Shown one piece after another: positions 7,832 to 16,513 of a DNA stretch of 64,000 nt (positions are counted from its first letter, which is position 1; each line of letters begins with the position of its first letter). The DNA is taken from contig CAZRXF010000012.1 of assembly GCA_964604015.1 (NCBI GenBank), positions 262,187 to 326,186 of the forward strand. Reading direction: 5' to 3'. Under the pieces are notes generated by a model that saw only the letters and a list, made by a program, of their open reading frames with translations, had not been told where the DNA came from and ran no database searches. Both the position numbers and the translations under genes were made by a program. The DNA is from CANNBR01 sp964604015. GTDB taxonomy: Bacteria; Babelota; Babeliae; Babelales; CAIQNR01.

Positions 7832-7860
7832 GGTAGCGTTATTAACGATACTAACCAATT
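7828..7860. repeat. Inverted repeat in the leader of the 7877 gene
   Basis: AATTGGT (7828-7834) pairs with ACCAATT (7854-7860), with an inner CGTTA/TAACG palindrome. It shares the 14-mer TAACGATACTAACC with the hairpin loop at 1440-1453. It lies just after the candidate promoter, so it could be an operator or the 5' hairpin of the transcript. Confidence 0.5.
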
Positions 7861-7876
7861 CTTGGAGTTATTCAAT

Positions 7877-8227
7877 ATGAATAAGAAAACTTTGGCACTT
7901 GGCCTCCTCCTTTCATCAGTAGCAGTTAACGCATCAGATGTAACACCACCTGCAGCTACACCAGCAGCAGCAACAACTCCTGCAGCAGCTACACCAGCAG
8001 CTACACCAGCAGCAGCAACAACTCCTGCAGCTACACCGGCACCAGCAGCAACCCCAGCTCCTGCAGCTACACCAGCTGTAGCGGCTGAAGGATATTTCTC
8101 TTCAGCATGGACTGCTGTTAAGTCAAACCGCACAATGACTGCGGCTTTGGTTGCTTCAGCATTCTTCTTGGGTGCAGTTGCTCACGCAGCAGTTTCAACC
8201 AACGATGTTGAAGAAGACAACGAGTAG
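7877..8227 (+). CDS. Small secreted Pro/Ala/Thr-repeat protein with C-terminal hydrophobic segment
   Basis: A 116-residue protein. The ATG at 7877 has GGAG nine bases upstream and starts a signal peptide (MNKKTLALGLLLSSVAVNAS). Residues about 21-70 are tandem PAAT/PAPAAT units, then YFSSAWTAVKSNR, a hydrophobic segment (MTAALVASAFFLGAVAHAA) that could span a membrane, and an acidic tail ending DVEEDNE. Such a layout suggests an abundant envelope protein with a flexible extended region, topology unclear. It resembles the 5515 gene in composition but not in its C-terminal part. A strong terminator follows. Confidence 0.85.
   Translation: MNKKTLALGLLLSSVAVNASDVTPPAATPAAATTPAAATPAATPAAATTPAATPAPAATPAPAATPAVAAEGYFSSAWTAVKSNRTMTAALVASAFFLGAVAHAAVSTNDVEEDNE
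7942..8082 (+). repeat. Tandem low-complexity repeat encoding PAAT units
   Basis: Near-identical units built from CCA/CCT GCA GCT ACA codons repeat through this part of the 7877 gene. The DNA repeat itself is imperfect but conserved enough to permit slippage and length variation between strains. Confidence 0.8.
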
Positions 8228-8266
8228 TTTTTAAAACACTCGCTGCTTTAAAAAAAGCATCAGATT

Positions 8267-8292
8267 AAGGGCTGCAACCGCAGCCCTTTTTT
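8267..8292 (+). terminator. Rho-independent terminator after the 7877 gene
   Basis: AAGGGCTGC (8267-8275) pairs with GCAGCCCTT (8280-8288) around an AACC loop and is followed by six Ts. It insulates the small secreted protein gene from the PBP gene. Confidence 0.92.
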
Positions 8293-8314
8293 GTTGTCTA
8301 TTTTTCGACATAGT

Positions 8315-10219
8315 ATGAACTTCCCATCTTTCCGTTCCTTACTTCCCCTCACTGTTGTGGTGGGCATTCTATCAGCTGCCTTTCTTTCTGGGCTGCTGTT
8401 CTTTCTTTTTCGTTATCCTTGCGTCGATTTTTCGGTCCTTGCTCGGTATGACCAAGGGCGCCCTTCGATTTTGTATGATGATCAGGGTAAAGAATGGGAG
8501 CGGTTCCAGCTTGATAAACGAGATCCTGTCAGTATCAAGCAGATGCCTCAGCATTTGATTCAGGCGTTTGTAGCTGCTGAAGATTGGTCATTTTTTTCCC
8601 ATCACGGGCTTTCGTGGCGGGGAATTGCGCGTTCTTTGGTAGTGAACTTGAAGCATGGGCGGATTGTGCAAGGCGCAAGTACGATTACACAACAGCTGGT
8701 TAAAATGCTTTTTTACGACAATCGACGAACGTTTAAAAGAAAGCTCAAGGAGCAATTCTTAACACTTCTTGTTGAGCGGCAATTTACCAAAGAACATATT
8801 TTAGAAACGTATCTGAACCATGTGTATTTCGGGTGCGGCATCTACGGTGTTTCAGCTGCAGCGCAGCGGTTCTGGAATAAAACGGTAACAGAATTAGAAC
8901 CACAAGAATCGGCATTGCTTGCAGCCATTGTGTGTGCACCGGGTCATTATTCTCCCCTGCTGTTTCCCTATTCAGCGCGCCATCGCAGAAATGTCGTTCT
9001 TGCCAAGATGGAAAAGCTTCATTTTATTACCACCGAGCAGTTTCGAGTTTTGCAGGATCTTCCACTTGCAATCAGGCCGGCACTAAAGGGTGCTCTTGCT
9101 CCGTATGTCAAAGAGTATCTGCGAACGGTGCTGGAAGAAAAAGTAGGAAAAGAACGGCTGTACCGTGGTGGGCTTTCGATCCGAACATCTTTGAACAGTG
9201 ATCTTCAGCGAAAAGCGGAAGAAATTTTCAAAAAACAGTTTGTAGATTTACGGGCAAAATTTGGGGCTGATCTTAATGGTGCATTGCTTTCTATGGATGT
9301 TAAAACGGGGCAGATCAAGGCGCTTGTGGGTGGAGTCGATTTTTTTGAGTCGCAATTTAATCGAGCACTGCACGCGCGTCGGCAACAAGGATCTATTTTC
9401 AAACCGTTGGTCTATGCAGCTGCTTTAGAACGGGGCATGTCACTTCTTGATAGGGCGGTTGATGAGCCATTTGTGGTACGGCAAGGTACGCAAGTCTGGG
9501 AGCCTCGCAACCATACGAGGACGTATGGAGGGACGATGACCTTAGCTCGCGCACTTTCTTATTCTAACAACGTTATTTCTGCCAAAGTTATTCTGACGAT
9601 AGGGCCAGAGGCGGTTGTAGAGCTTGCCAAAAAATGTCATCTTACCGGTCCTTTGCATCCCTATCCTTCGTTAGCATTGGGGTGCGTCGATAGCACACTC
9701 ATTGAAGCAACGGGGATGTTCAACATTTTTGCAAATGAGGGAATCTACTGTGAACCTCATGTGCTTCTTTCAGTAAAAGATTCGTGGGGTAAGCTTCTTT
9801 ATAAAGCTACACCTACACAATCGCGCGTTCTTTCAAAACGCATTGCAGATCAAATAGGTCAATCATTGTTGTATGGCATTGAACGTAAAAAACGTTCAGG
9901 AAGGCCGTGGATAGACTCTGCTGCCATGACCAAAACGGGGACCACCGATGATGCTCGTGTCTGTTGGTTTGCAGGTTCAACTCCGGAACTGACGACGGTG
10001 ACGTGCGTAGCGTGCGATGACAATCGTCCCATGGGAAAGAAGGTATATCCGATACATACGGCGTATCCTCTCTGGCTCTCGTTGTACACCTCCCGTGCAA
10101 CGACGACTAAAGAATTTTCATTTGATCCATCACTAGAAGCAGTAACGCTCAATTGGAAAACAGGAGAACTTGTTCCCCACATGGAGGAAGGACGAGAGAT
10201 AGTTTCTCTGTTGGTGTAA
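8315..10219 (+). CDS. Bifunctional class A penicillin-binding protein (PBP1A-like)
   Basis: A 634-residue peptidoglycan glycosyltransferase/transpeptidase. An N-terminal membrane anchor is followed by the GT51 domain with EDWSFFSHHG, the catalytic region GASTITQQLVK and RKLKEQFLTLLVER. The transpeptidase domain has SIFK (Ser360, Lys363), SNN in SYSNNVISAK and KTGTT at about 540. It polymerises lipid II and cross-links stem peptides at the periplasmic face. The start at ATG 8315 has no strong ribosome binding site; an in-frame TTG lies further upstream. It is shorter than E. coli PBP1a, with a compact C terminus. With murG and uppS it supports a real peptidoglycan layer. Confidence 0.95.
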   Translation: MNFPSFRSLLPLTVVVGILSAAFLSGLLFFLFRYPCVDFSVLARYDQGRPSILYDDQGKEWERFQLDKRDPVSIKQMPQHLIQAFVAAEDWSFFSHHGLSWRGIARSLVVNLKHGRIVQGASTITQQLVKMLFYDNRRTFKRKLKEQFLTLLVERQFTKEHILETYLNHVYFGCGIYGVSAAAQRFWNKTVTELEPQESALLAAIVCAPGHYSPLLFPYSARHRRNVVLAKMEKLHFITTEQFRVLQDLPLAIRPALKGALAPYVKEYLRTVLEEKVGKERLYRGGLSIRTSLNSDLQRKAEEIFKKQFVDLRAKFGADLNGALLSMDVKTGQIKALVGGVDFFESQFNRALHARRQQGSIFKPLVYAAALERGMSLLDRAVDEPFVVRQGTQVWEPRNHTRTYGGTMTLARALSYSNNVISAKVILTIGPEAVVELAKKCHLTGPLHPYPSLALGCVDSTLIEATGMFNIFANEGIYCEPHVLLSVKDSWGKLLYKATPTQSRVLSKRIADQIGQSLLYGIERKKRSGRPWIDSAAMTKTGTTDDARVCWFAGSTPELTTVTCVACDDNRPMGKKVYPIHTAYPLWLSLYTSRATTTKEFSFDPSLEAVTLNWKTGELVPHMEEGREIVSLLV

Positions 10220-10263
10220 AGAATGGCGTGCTTTATTGACTCTTTTTTGACCGGTACGTTACA

Positions 10264-10290
10264 TCTAGAAGCTCTTAGGCACTTTCTAGA
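10264..10290. repeat. Short perfect inverted repeat upstream of the 10305 gene
   Basis: TCTAGAA (10264-10270) and TTCTAGA (10284-10290) form a perfect 7-bp inverted repeat ending a few bases before the GAGG ribosome binding site of the secreted protein. Possible operator or translation-modulating hairpin. Confidence 0.45.
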
Positions 10291-10304
10291 ACAGAGGATG
10301 ATTC

Positions 10305-12260
10305 ATGAACAAAAAAAGAGTCGCGCTTTTTCTCCTTCTTTGGGTTTTTAACGTTGATGCAGACTGGGGAAGTATCGGGTCAAGTGTTGCTTCAGCTGGT
10401 GAATCGGTTGGTGGATTTTTAAAGCAAATGGGACAAGGTATGGCCGGCACTGTTCCGAGTGCCTACCGCTACAATTTACAAGTGTTTAATGGTTCAAATG
10501 TCACGATGAATATGGCAATTCATAAAGTAATCAACGTACTGGGTGGACGGTTTGGTCACGGGACAGGCGATACTGCCACGCTTGCGCCAGGTCAGGCTAC
10601 CGGTGTAATGAATGAGCATCTCTATTTTTCGGTTGGTATAACGGGTGGGGGGGCAAGTTTTTCCGACCCTCACTACACGCTTGGGATAAAACATGATCCT
10701 GCTGTGTATTCATATCATTGTTACAATGATCGAAATTCTGGGCAACCAGCTATTGAGATGTTGGGAGCTGGTTACACAACCACCGCGGGGTTTTCCGGTC
10801 GTATTCAAAATAAGTCATCGAATAGTGCGTCAGTAACCTATACCTTGCAACATACTAGCAATCCATCGGACACACGTGATTTTCTGATTACTGATCTTGA
10901 TCCCCAATCATTTAATTTTTTCTCTATTCCTCAAGGCTTTACGATTCGTCCCTCCAATTTGGTGTTTTACCCTAATCAGTCGCAACAGACATCAGTGATT
11001 ATTCCGGCAACAGGAATTGCTCAAATAACTGATGTAAAAAAGAATCTTTCAAGTCCTGCGTGTGTCAATTATGTGGTAAACGCTACTACCGGATTTGAAA
11101 CGGGGATGGGGCCGGGCAATTTTGATCAGCCACAAACGGTTGAAGAGTTGAGAGATATTTCCCCACTTGAATGCCAGATTTATAATCAACCTGCCAGTGA
11201 AGCTGCTCCCATTGGGCAATTAATGCCGCAGCAATTTCCCTGGCAGTCAGTGTGGTGTGTCTATGAAGAATATGGGTGGTCACAAAGTAATGGCAGTGTT
11301 ATCAAAATGCCAATGTGGCAGATTCCTTCAGGGGCTAATGCAGCTGCTTATCTCATTCGACCATCCATTGCTCGCATGAAAAGCAAAGGGCCAGCACGTT
11401 TGATTATGGTACGGCTTTCGCTTCCTGAAAAAGCATCGCAAACAGATGCTCAAAAGGCACAACAATTTCTTACCAAGCTTGTTGAAGGGAAGTTGTATGT
11501 CCGAGCCCTTGCAACAGGGGCGCAAGGTACCTTGATTACGCAAGAAAATGCAAAAAATGTGATGATGCCAACAACAATGCCTGTTTCAGGCTTTACCATG
11601 TTTAATCAAACTGCTTCGTTTCCTGCTTATCCACCGGTGTCGCAAACGTATCTTGGTTCAAGCTTTCAATTAAACATGCTCTCTGCTGAAAAGAAGGCAG
11701 AACTTCTCAGTCTCGATCTTTCTGATGATATTGGCATGCTCGAAGACCCTTCAACAGGGGTGCGAGGTTACATCATGGTCACGGACGTGCTGACACCGTA
11801 TGGTATGGGAGCAGGTCCGTGTTATTACCTGGTCAGTCCTACCTATGTTGATATCAGTCAGATGATTGGTTCTTTGGCTAACTATGCGGTGATGTGTAAC
11901 TACCAAGGGATTACCAGCTCAGTCTTTACCCAACTGGTGAAAACATTCTTACCGCAAACGGTACAAGAATGGGTGAGTGGATACACGAGAAGCCCGCTTA
12001 ATGTTCAAGATAGTATTGCAAGTTTCTTGGTTCTTCTGGGTAGCGGTAACACGACAAAATTAACGCAGGCTTTTACTTCCGGAAAAAGTTTCTACATTGA
12101 TTCTCGAGCTGAATCAAAATTGAGTCCGCAGGGAAATGCCTTACTGAAGATGCTTCTCTATGGACCGTGTAGCATTTCCCAATTACCAACGTATTACAAG
12201 AATGGTTCTGCCTTTACCTATCAACAATCAGGGTGGCCTGCTGTAACGCTGTGGTTGTAA
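10305..12260 (+). CDS. Large secreted protein of unknown function
   Basis: A 651-residue protein with a signal peptide (MNKKRVALFLLLWVFNVDA). The ATG at 10305 follows GAGG with seven-base spacing. The N-terminal 130 residues are rich in Gly, Ser and beta-forming residues (YNLQVFNGSNVTMN; LYFSVGITGGGASFSD). Later segments include a Pro/Gln/Trp-rich stretch near residue 320 (FPWQSVWCVYEEYGW). I see no catalytic motif, membrane segment or outer membrane C-terminal Phe. It is probably a periplasmic or exported multi-domain beta-rich protein. The gene stops immediately next to the stop codon of the convergent delta-60 gene. Confidence 0.85.
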   Translation: MNKKRVALFLLLWVFNVDADWGSIGSSVASAGESVGGFLKQMGQGMAGTVPSAYRYNLQVFNGSNVTMNMAIHKVINVLGGRFGHGTGDTATLAPGQATGVMNEHLYFSVGITGGGASFSDPHYTLGIKHDPAVYSYHCYNDRNSGQPAIEMLGAGYTTTAGFSGRIQNKSSNSASVTYTLQHTSNPSDTRDFLITDLDPQSFNFFSIPQGFTIRPSNLVFYPNQSQQTSVIIPATGIAQITDVKKNLSSPACVNYVVNATTGFETGMGPGNFDQPQTVEELRDISPLECQIYNQPASEAAPIGQLMPQQFPWQSVWCVYEEYGWSQSNGSVIKMPMWQIPSGANAAAYLIRPSIARMKSKGPARLIMVRLSLPEKASQTDAQKAQQFLTKLVEGKLYVRALATGAQGTLITQENAKNVMMPTTMPVSGFTMFNQTASFPAYPPVSQTYLGSSFQLNMLSAEKKAELLSLDLSDDIGMLEDPSTGVRGYIMVTDVLTPYGMGAGPCYYLVSPTYVDISQMIGSLANYAVMCNYQGITSSVFTQLVKTFLPQTVQEWVSGYTRSPLNVQDSIASFLVLLGSGNTTKLTQAFTSGKSFYIDSRAESKLSPQGNALLKMLLYGPCSISQLPTYYKNGSAFTYQQSGWPAVTLWL

Positions 12261-13529
12261 TTACAGAAACCCAGCGCCGCCATACCATCCGGTAAAGGAA
12301 GGAACAGTGAACGGATTCATGTAGCGAACAAGTCCTACGTTACCGGCTCCGTCTAGACCTGATACAACAATCTGACCGTTTGGTTGCAGTGCAACACCAC
12401 TGGCGTAGGATCCAGCCGCGAAAACTGTGGTTACAACACCATTGACTCCAAAAGAAGTATCGGCTGAACCATCCGGGTTGATGCGAATGACTACGAAGTT
12501 TTGTGCTCCATCGAATCCAACGCCAATAATCTTTCCATCAGGTTGCAAGGTTGCTCCACGGGGAGATCCGGCGCCAATATCTACCACCCCATTAGTTCCA
12601 AACGTATTGTCAAGTGAGCCGTCTGAGTTAAAACGAACGAAACGATAGAAACCTGCATTATCTCCGACGGTAACAGCTTTGCCATCAGGTTGTAAGACGC
12701 CCGCAAAAACACTGCTTGCTGGTCCGGTAGCCGCACCAGCGTCCCCATAGGTGGTGTCCGGTGAGCCATCTGGATTGTAGCGAAGAACACAGGCATTACC
12801 ACCACTTCCTCCCATAACCACAATTTTTCCATCTGGTTGCACCCCAACAGCAGCTCCCCCGCCTGCCTGCCCTACGACAAACCCAGTTCCATTGAATGAA
12901 TCGTCTAAAGTTCCATCGGTATTGTAGCGGGCGGTGCAGAAATTTGTTCCTCCCGTGTCATATCCCGTAGCAACAATTTTTCCATCAGGTTGTAGAGTTA
13001 CTGCATTACTTCCTCCTGCTGGATTGGCAGTGGAACCGGTGCCATTAAATGAGGTATCAAGAGAACCATCAGCATTGTAACGTGCAACGATAAAATTTGC
13101 TCTAGCAAAAGGGTTATCTTGTCCAGAAACAACGATTTTTCCATCGGGTTGAAGAACGAGACCGTAGACATAGCCAAAAAGTACGTTATTTAATCCATTA
13201 GTTCCAAAATTTACATCAGAGCTTCCATCAGGGTTGTAGGCTGCAACCAGCATATTGTGATTGTTAGTATCCCAGCCAGCTACGATGATGGTTCCATTTG
13301 GTTGTACGGCAGTTGTTATTCCTCTTCCTACTGGTCGAGTTACAATTCCCTGCGTGCCAAAAGTGTGGTCAAGTAATCCTGCTTCGTTGATACTTTTATC
13401 AAAGTATGAAGAAAGGACGGGGAACGGGGTGTTGGGAGTGATGGAGACTGCACCGTGAAGATAGACGGGAAGGATTGTGAAAAGACAGGCAAGAAAGGTA
13501 CTGGATCGAACCGAACGTAGTTTTTGCAT
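12261..13529 (-). CDS. Secreted delta-60 repeat beta-propeller protein
   Basis: A 422-residue protein. The ATG at 13529 has AAGGAG six bases upstream and opens a signal peptide (LACLFTILPVYLHGA). The mature part contains seven repeats of about 41-45 residues, each reading LQPDGKIVV-x-G ... ARYN-x-DGSLDTSFG, matching the delta-60 repeat family. An extra strand unit (LLDHTFGTQGIV) precedes the first repeat, as expected if it closes a seven-bladed propeller. Such proteins are exported and often bind or scaffold; enzymatic activity is not indicated. It lies between murG and a large secreted protein gene. Confidence 0.88.
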   Translation of the reverse strand: MQKLRSVRSSTFLACLFTILPVYLHGAVSITPNTPFPVLSSYFDKSINEAGLLDHTFGTQGIVTRPVGRGITTAVQPNGTIIVAGWDTNNHNMLVAAYNPDGSSDVNFGTNGLNNVLFGYVYGLVLQPDGKIVVSGQDNPFARANFIVARYNADGSLDTSFNGTGSTANPAGGSNAVTLQPDGKIVATGYDTGGTNFCTARYNTDGTLDDSFNGTGFVVGQAGGGAAVGVQPDGKIVVMGGSGGNACVLRYNPDGSPDTTYGDAGAATGPASSVFAGVLQPDGKAVTVGDNAGFYRFVRFNSDGSLDNTFGTNGVVDIGAGSPRGATLQPDGKIIGVGFDGAQNFVVIRINPDGSADTSFGVNGVVTTVFAAGSYASGVALQPNGQIVVSGLDGAGNVGLVRYMNPFTVPSFTGWYGGAGFL

Positions 13530-13612
13530 AAGAAACTCCTTTTTTAGTAAATAATTCACAAAATAGTAATTGCAGGAGTTAAAGCGCAAGGTTTAGCGGG
13601 TAGCTATAGAGG

Positions 13613-14614
13613 CTACGGGGTGAGCTTCTCGGCCAAAAGACGGGGATTTTTGGCAATCTCTTTTTGTAAAAGTGTTGAGAAAAGATCTGGATACATAGCT
13701 TGCATGGCGTATGCATTGTCTTTTTGGTGATCAGTAGTCTGTGTTTCTAGGGGAATAACAATTGTTTTTTTATTGAAGAACAGCGCCTCAAAAAGTGTTC
13801 CTGCACCTGCGCGGCAGATAATGCTATCGGCTGCTTGGTAGTAGGGGGCTAAGTTGTCACGATAGGCAAATACCTGAGCAGTAATGCGACTGTTCACATA
13901 AAACTCAGTGCATTGGGCGACCTGATCAGAACCTGTCTGATGAATAATCTGGTACGTGCGCAGCATCTCATGAGGGAGCTGTTGTATGACATTATTTAAA
14001 AAATGAGATCCTTGTGAACCTCCCAAAATAAGGAGCGTTTTTTTATCAGGTTCAAGACCGATGGTGATCCGTGCTTCTGAACAGCTTTGAGAGCGATCTG
14101 CTTCACTAAATCTGAGAGGATAGGGGGCAAGCATACAAGATCGTTTGAAATGTTTTTGTGCTTCTTTAAAACAGATAAAAACTTTTGTAGCAATGTGAGC
14201 AAGGGCAGCAGTTGCCTTTCCTGGTACTGCGTTCAGTTCAAAAAGATACACAGGGATGGAAAGCAACCGTGCCGCAATGCACACAGGTACTGAAACAAAT
14301 CCTCCGGTACTGATGACGTGAGAAGGACGATGTTTTTTGAGGTACCAAAAACTTTTCCAGATTGCTGCCATAAAGGAAAAAATAAAACGAGGAAGTTTCC
14401 ACCATGATCGATACGGAATGTTGGCAAGAGAAAGTTCAAGATGATCAGTGATTTCCGGAAACTGGGCGATGATTTTTTTATCGAGGGCGGCTGTGGTCGA
14501 AATGAAAATCAGTGGAGTGTTGGCAGAAGGGATGTGCTGTTTTGCAAATTGAAGACAGGGCAAAATATGGCCGCCAGACTTTCCTGCAACGCAACACACG
14601 GGGTGCACAGTCAT
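13613..14614 (-). CDS. murG: UDP-GlcNAc:lipid I N-acetylglucosaminyltransferase
   Basis: A 333-residue GT28 enzyme that adds GlcNAc to lipid I, forming lipid II at the inner membrane. It has HVISTGGFVSVPVCIAA, LILGGSQGSHFLNN, HQTG and the UDP-GlcNAc-binding CRAGAGTLFEALFFNKKTIVIP. The first glycine loop reads GKSGGHI instead of the usual GGTGGH. The ATG overlaps the stop of the DUF721 gene (ATGA), indicating translational coupling. It is the last gene of the tmk-holB-DUF721-murG operon and slightly short at the C terminus compared with typical MurG. Confidence 0.95.
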   Translation of the reverse strand: MTVHPVCCVAGKSGGHILPCLQFAKQHIPSANTPLIFISTTAALDKKIIAQFPEITDHLELSLANIPYRSWWKLPRFIFSFMAAIWKSFWYLKKHRPSHVISTGGFVSVPVCIAARLLSIPVYLFELNAVPGKATAALAHIATKVFICFKEAQKHFKRSCMLAPYPLRFSEADRSQSCSEARITIGLEPDKKTLLILGGSQGSHFLNNVIQQLPHEMLRTYQIIHQTGSDQVAQCTEFYVNSRITAQVFAYRDNLAPYYQAADSIICRAGAGTLFEALFFNKKTIVIPLETQTTDHQKDNAYAMQAMYPDLFSTLLQKEIAKNPRLLAEKLTP

Positions 14615-15039
14615 GGAGTTCCTTTGCGGCAGCGAGAAAGAAATTGATGGAACGCTTTTTGTAGTTCTGTGTCTTGTATAGTGTCGAGTGCTTTTTTTTC
14701 AGAGGCAGTCAAAACGGCAGGAGCTGGAGGGCAATAGAGAACAATTGGTTTTGCTGCAGGCGGTTGTTTTTTTACGGTACTTGCATGTTTAAGACGCACT
14801 GTTTTTATGTACGGTTTTTCAAGGTGTGAGTTGATCGTTTTGATAAGAACGGGAGAAAGCATATAGAGTTCGTGGAGCCAGTTTGAATCATGTACACCAA
14901 GGACAAGAGTGTCATCATACATTTTTTCTACCGTTACCATGTCGGCCAAATTGCCCATGATGGTTGGCCATTCGGTTAACAGGCGGGTTTTCCAGGTTGC
15001 TTGAAAAGCGTGAGAAAGAAGGTTTTTTAGTAGCTTCAT
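14611..15039 (-). CDS. DUF721/DciA-like protein
   Basis: A 142-residue protein whose first 90 residues match the DUF721 pattern (W at 16 and 25, an IMGNLADMVTVEKMYDDTLVLGV core, then WLHELYMLSPVLIKTIN). In other bacteria DciA proteins of this family help load the replicative helicase. The C-terminal extension is Lys/Pro-rich. It sits between holB and murG with 4-nt overlaps on both sides, and the proximity of a DNA polymerase III clamp-loader gene fits a replication role. Assigning true DciA function would be inference. Confidence 0.8.
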   Translation of the reverse strand: MKLLKNLLSHAFQATWKTRLLTEWPTIMGNLADMVTVEKMYDDTLVLGVHDSNWLHELYMLSPVLIKTINSHLEKPYIKTVRLKHASTVKKQPPAAKPIVLYCPPAPAVLTASEKKALDTIQDTELQKAFHQFLSRCRKGTP

Positions 15040-15773
15040 AGGTTCACCACTCCTTTGCGCAAAAAAAGATCACGCCAAAAAAGTTTAGCGCTTCCTGGCA
15101 TTGGTGCATAGGGGGTTATGTCTTGCAAGAGTGAGATCATCCTGCGTGCACGGTCAGCCTCTGCTTTATTTTCTGCAACAAGCTGTTTGACGTGTTCTTG
15201 TGACCAGTGGGCAAGGAGAATATCAAGGCATTCGGGTGTTTCATAATCTTCAGGACAATCAGTTTGGAGTTCTTTTAAAAAGAGTGACGGTGAAGAGGAT
15301 GTTTCAAGAAAATGTCTCAAAAAACCACGAGAAATGGTTTTTTTTGTCGCATCAAGGTAGCGGACGTGGCAGCGTGAACGGATGGTGGGAATAACCAGTT
15401 GTGCCTGTTGAGCAAGGAACAGAAAGTGGTAGCCGTACGGTGGTTCTTCCACAACTTTCAATAGACTGTTGGCTGTGGCTGGAGTAAGAAAATCGGCTTT
15501 TTCAAGAACAAAGAAGAATCGATCTCCAACATCAAGAGAGAATAAAATTTTATGTTCAATCGGTTCTAAAAGATCGAGTGTGTATTTTTTTTCAGGACAG
15601 ATCCACACCATATGATGTCCCGGAGGGGTGGCAAGTTGGCAAGTGGCGCAGGTGGTGCAACCTTGGTCTTTGCATAAGGCACGTTTTATGACTGAAAGAG
15701 CTTCTTCTCGAACGCGTTCTGGCGTTCCTACCAGTAAGGTGGCGCATGCAATGGGACCAGTTGCATTCGTCAT
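15036..15773 (-). CDS. holB: DNA polymerase III subunit delta' (clamp loader)
   Basis: A 245-residue AAA+-fold protein. A four-cysteine cluster (CKDQGCTTCATC) marks the zinc module, followed by FVLEKADFLTPATANSLLKVVEEPP and TIRSRCHVRYL, typical of delta'/gamma subunits. The Walker A position reads LVGTPERVREEA with no GKT, so ATP is probably not bound, as for delta'. It acts with DnaX and HolA to load the sliding clamp. It overlaps tmk by 4 nt upstream and the DUF721 gene downstream; tmk-holB adjacency is common in bacteria. Confidence 0.9.
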   Translation of the reverse strand: MTNATGPIACATLLVGTPERVREEALSVIKRALCKDQGCTTCATCQLATPPGHHMVWICPEKKYTLDLLEPIEHKILFSLDVGDRFFFVLEKADFLTPATANSLLKVVEEPPYGYHFLFLAQQAQLVIPTIRSRCHVRYLDATKKTISRGFLRHFLETSSSPSLFLKELQTDCPEDYETPECLDILLAHWSQEHVKQLVAENKAEADRARRMISLLQDITPYAPMPGSAKLFWRDLFLRKGVVNL

Positions 15774-16411
15774 GATGACACGTGTGTGGCAAGCAGTGCT
15801 TTAAGAGCAGTCAGCCCTTGTTCTAAAACAACGTCGGGCGCTTGTGTTGCATCAAGTGTGATGACATTGCTACGTGATGCAAAAATAGAATTGAACCCAT
15901 CAATTGCTTTTTCAAGCGGTGCTAGGGTGGTTTCAAAATCACAGCGTACGGTACTCCGTTGTGCAACTCGGTCAAAAGCGGTTTGTGCGTCAACTTTAAG
16001 ATAAAAGATCACAGCAGGAGTTAAATCATTCATCGCCCACTGGTTTACTGAACGAATGAGATCAAGCGAAAGGCCTCGAACGTACCCTTGGTACACCAGG
16101 GATGAATCGGCCATGCGATCTGAAATAACGATTGATCCTTGGTTCAGAGCTGGTCCAATCAGTTCGTGACAATGTTGTGCACGGCTTGCTGCAAATAACA
16201 AAAATTCTGCCTTAGGGCATGGCGGTGTTTTTGTATCAAAAAGAAGGTCGCGAACTCGTTCTCCCAGGGGCGTTCCTCCTGGTTCACGAGTAAGGAGAAC
16301 TGGATAGCCGGCTTGTGTTAACTCATGAGTAAGGTGTCGTGAAAAGACAGACTTACCGGAGCCATCAATGCCTTCCACGCAGATAAGAAAACCGCCTGGT
16401 ATTTTTTTCAT
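15770..16411 (-). CDS. tmk: Thymidylate kinase
   Basis: A 213-residue dTMP kinase that makes dTDP for DNA synthesis. The P-loop is EGIDGSGKSVFS, followed by the substrate motif TREPGGTPLGERVRDLL and DRMADSSLVYQG. The ATG at 16411 gives the usual family N terminus (MKKIPGGFLICVEG); longer in-frame starts would add about 40 residues running into the divergent promoter region. First gene of the tmk-holB-DUF721-murG operon, divergent from a glycosyltransferase gene. Confidence 0.95.
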   Translation of the reverse strand: MKKIPGGFLICVEGIDGSGKSVFSRHLTHELTQAGYPVLLTREPGGTPLGERVRDLLFDTKTPPCPKAEFLLFAASRAQHCHELIGPALNQGSIVISDRMADSSLVYQGYVRGLSLDLIRSVNQWAMNDLTPAVIFYLKVDAQTAFDRVAQRSTVRCDFETTLAPLEKAIDGFNSIFASRSNVITLDATQAPDVVLEQGLTALKALLATHVSS

Positions 16412-16435
16412 GGTACTTTTAGATAGTTTTTGAGA

Positions 16436-16464
16436 GTGACACAGCACAACGTCCTCAGTATACT
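16436..16464 (+). promoter_or_regulatory. Promoter for the 16514 glycosyltransferase gene
   Basis: GTGACA (16436-16441), a 17-base spacer and TATACT (16459-16464), 50 bases upstream of the ATG in the gap between divergent genes. Confidence 0.65.
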
Positions 16465-16513
16465 CGGTTGCAGGAAAGAGAGAAGTGCGTTCGGAGAAAA
16501 AAGGGCCTACCGT

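Noticed and set aside
7756..8133. Ala/Gly/Val-rich minus-strand frame
   Set aside because: It is a shadow of the PAAT repeat in the 7877 gene.
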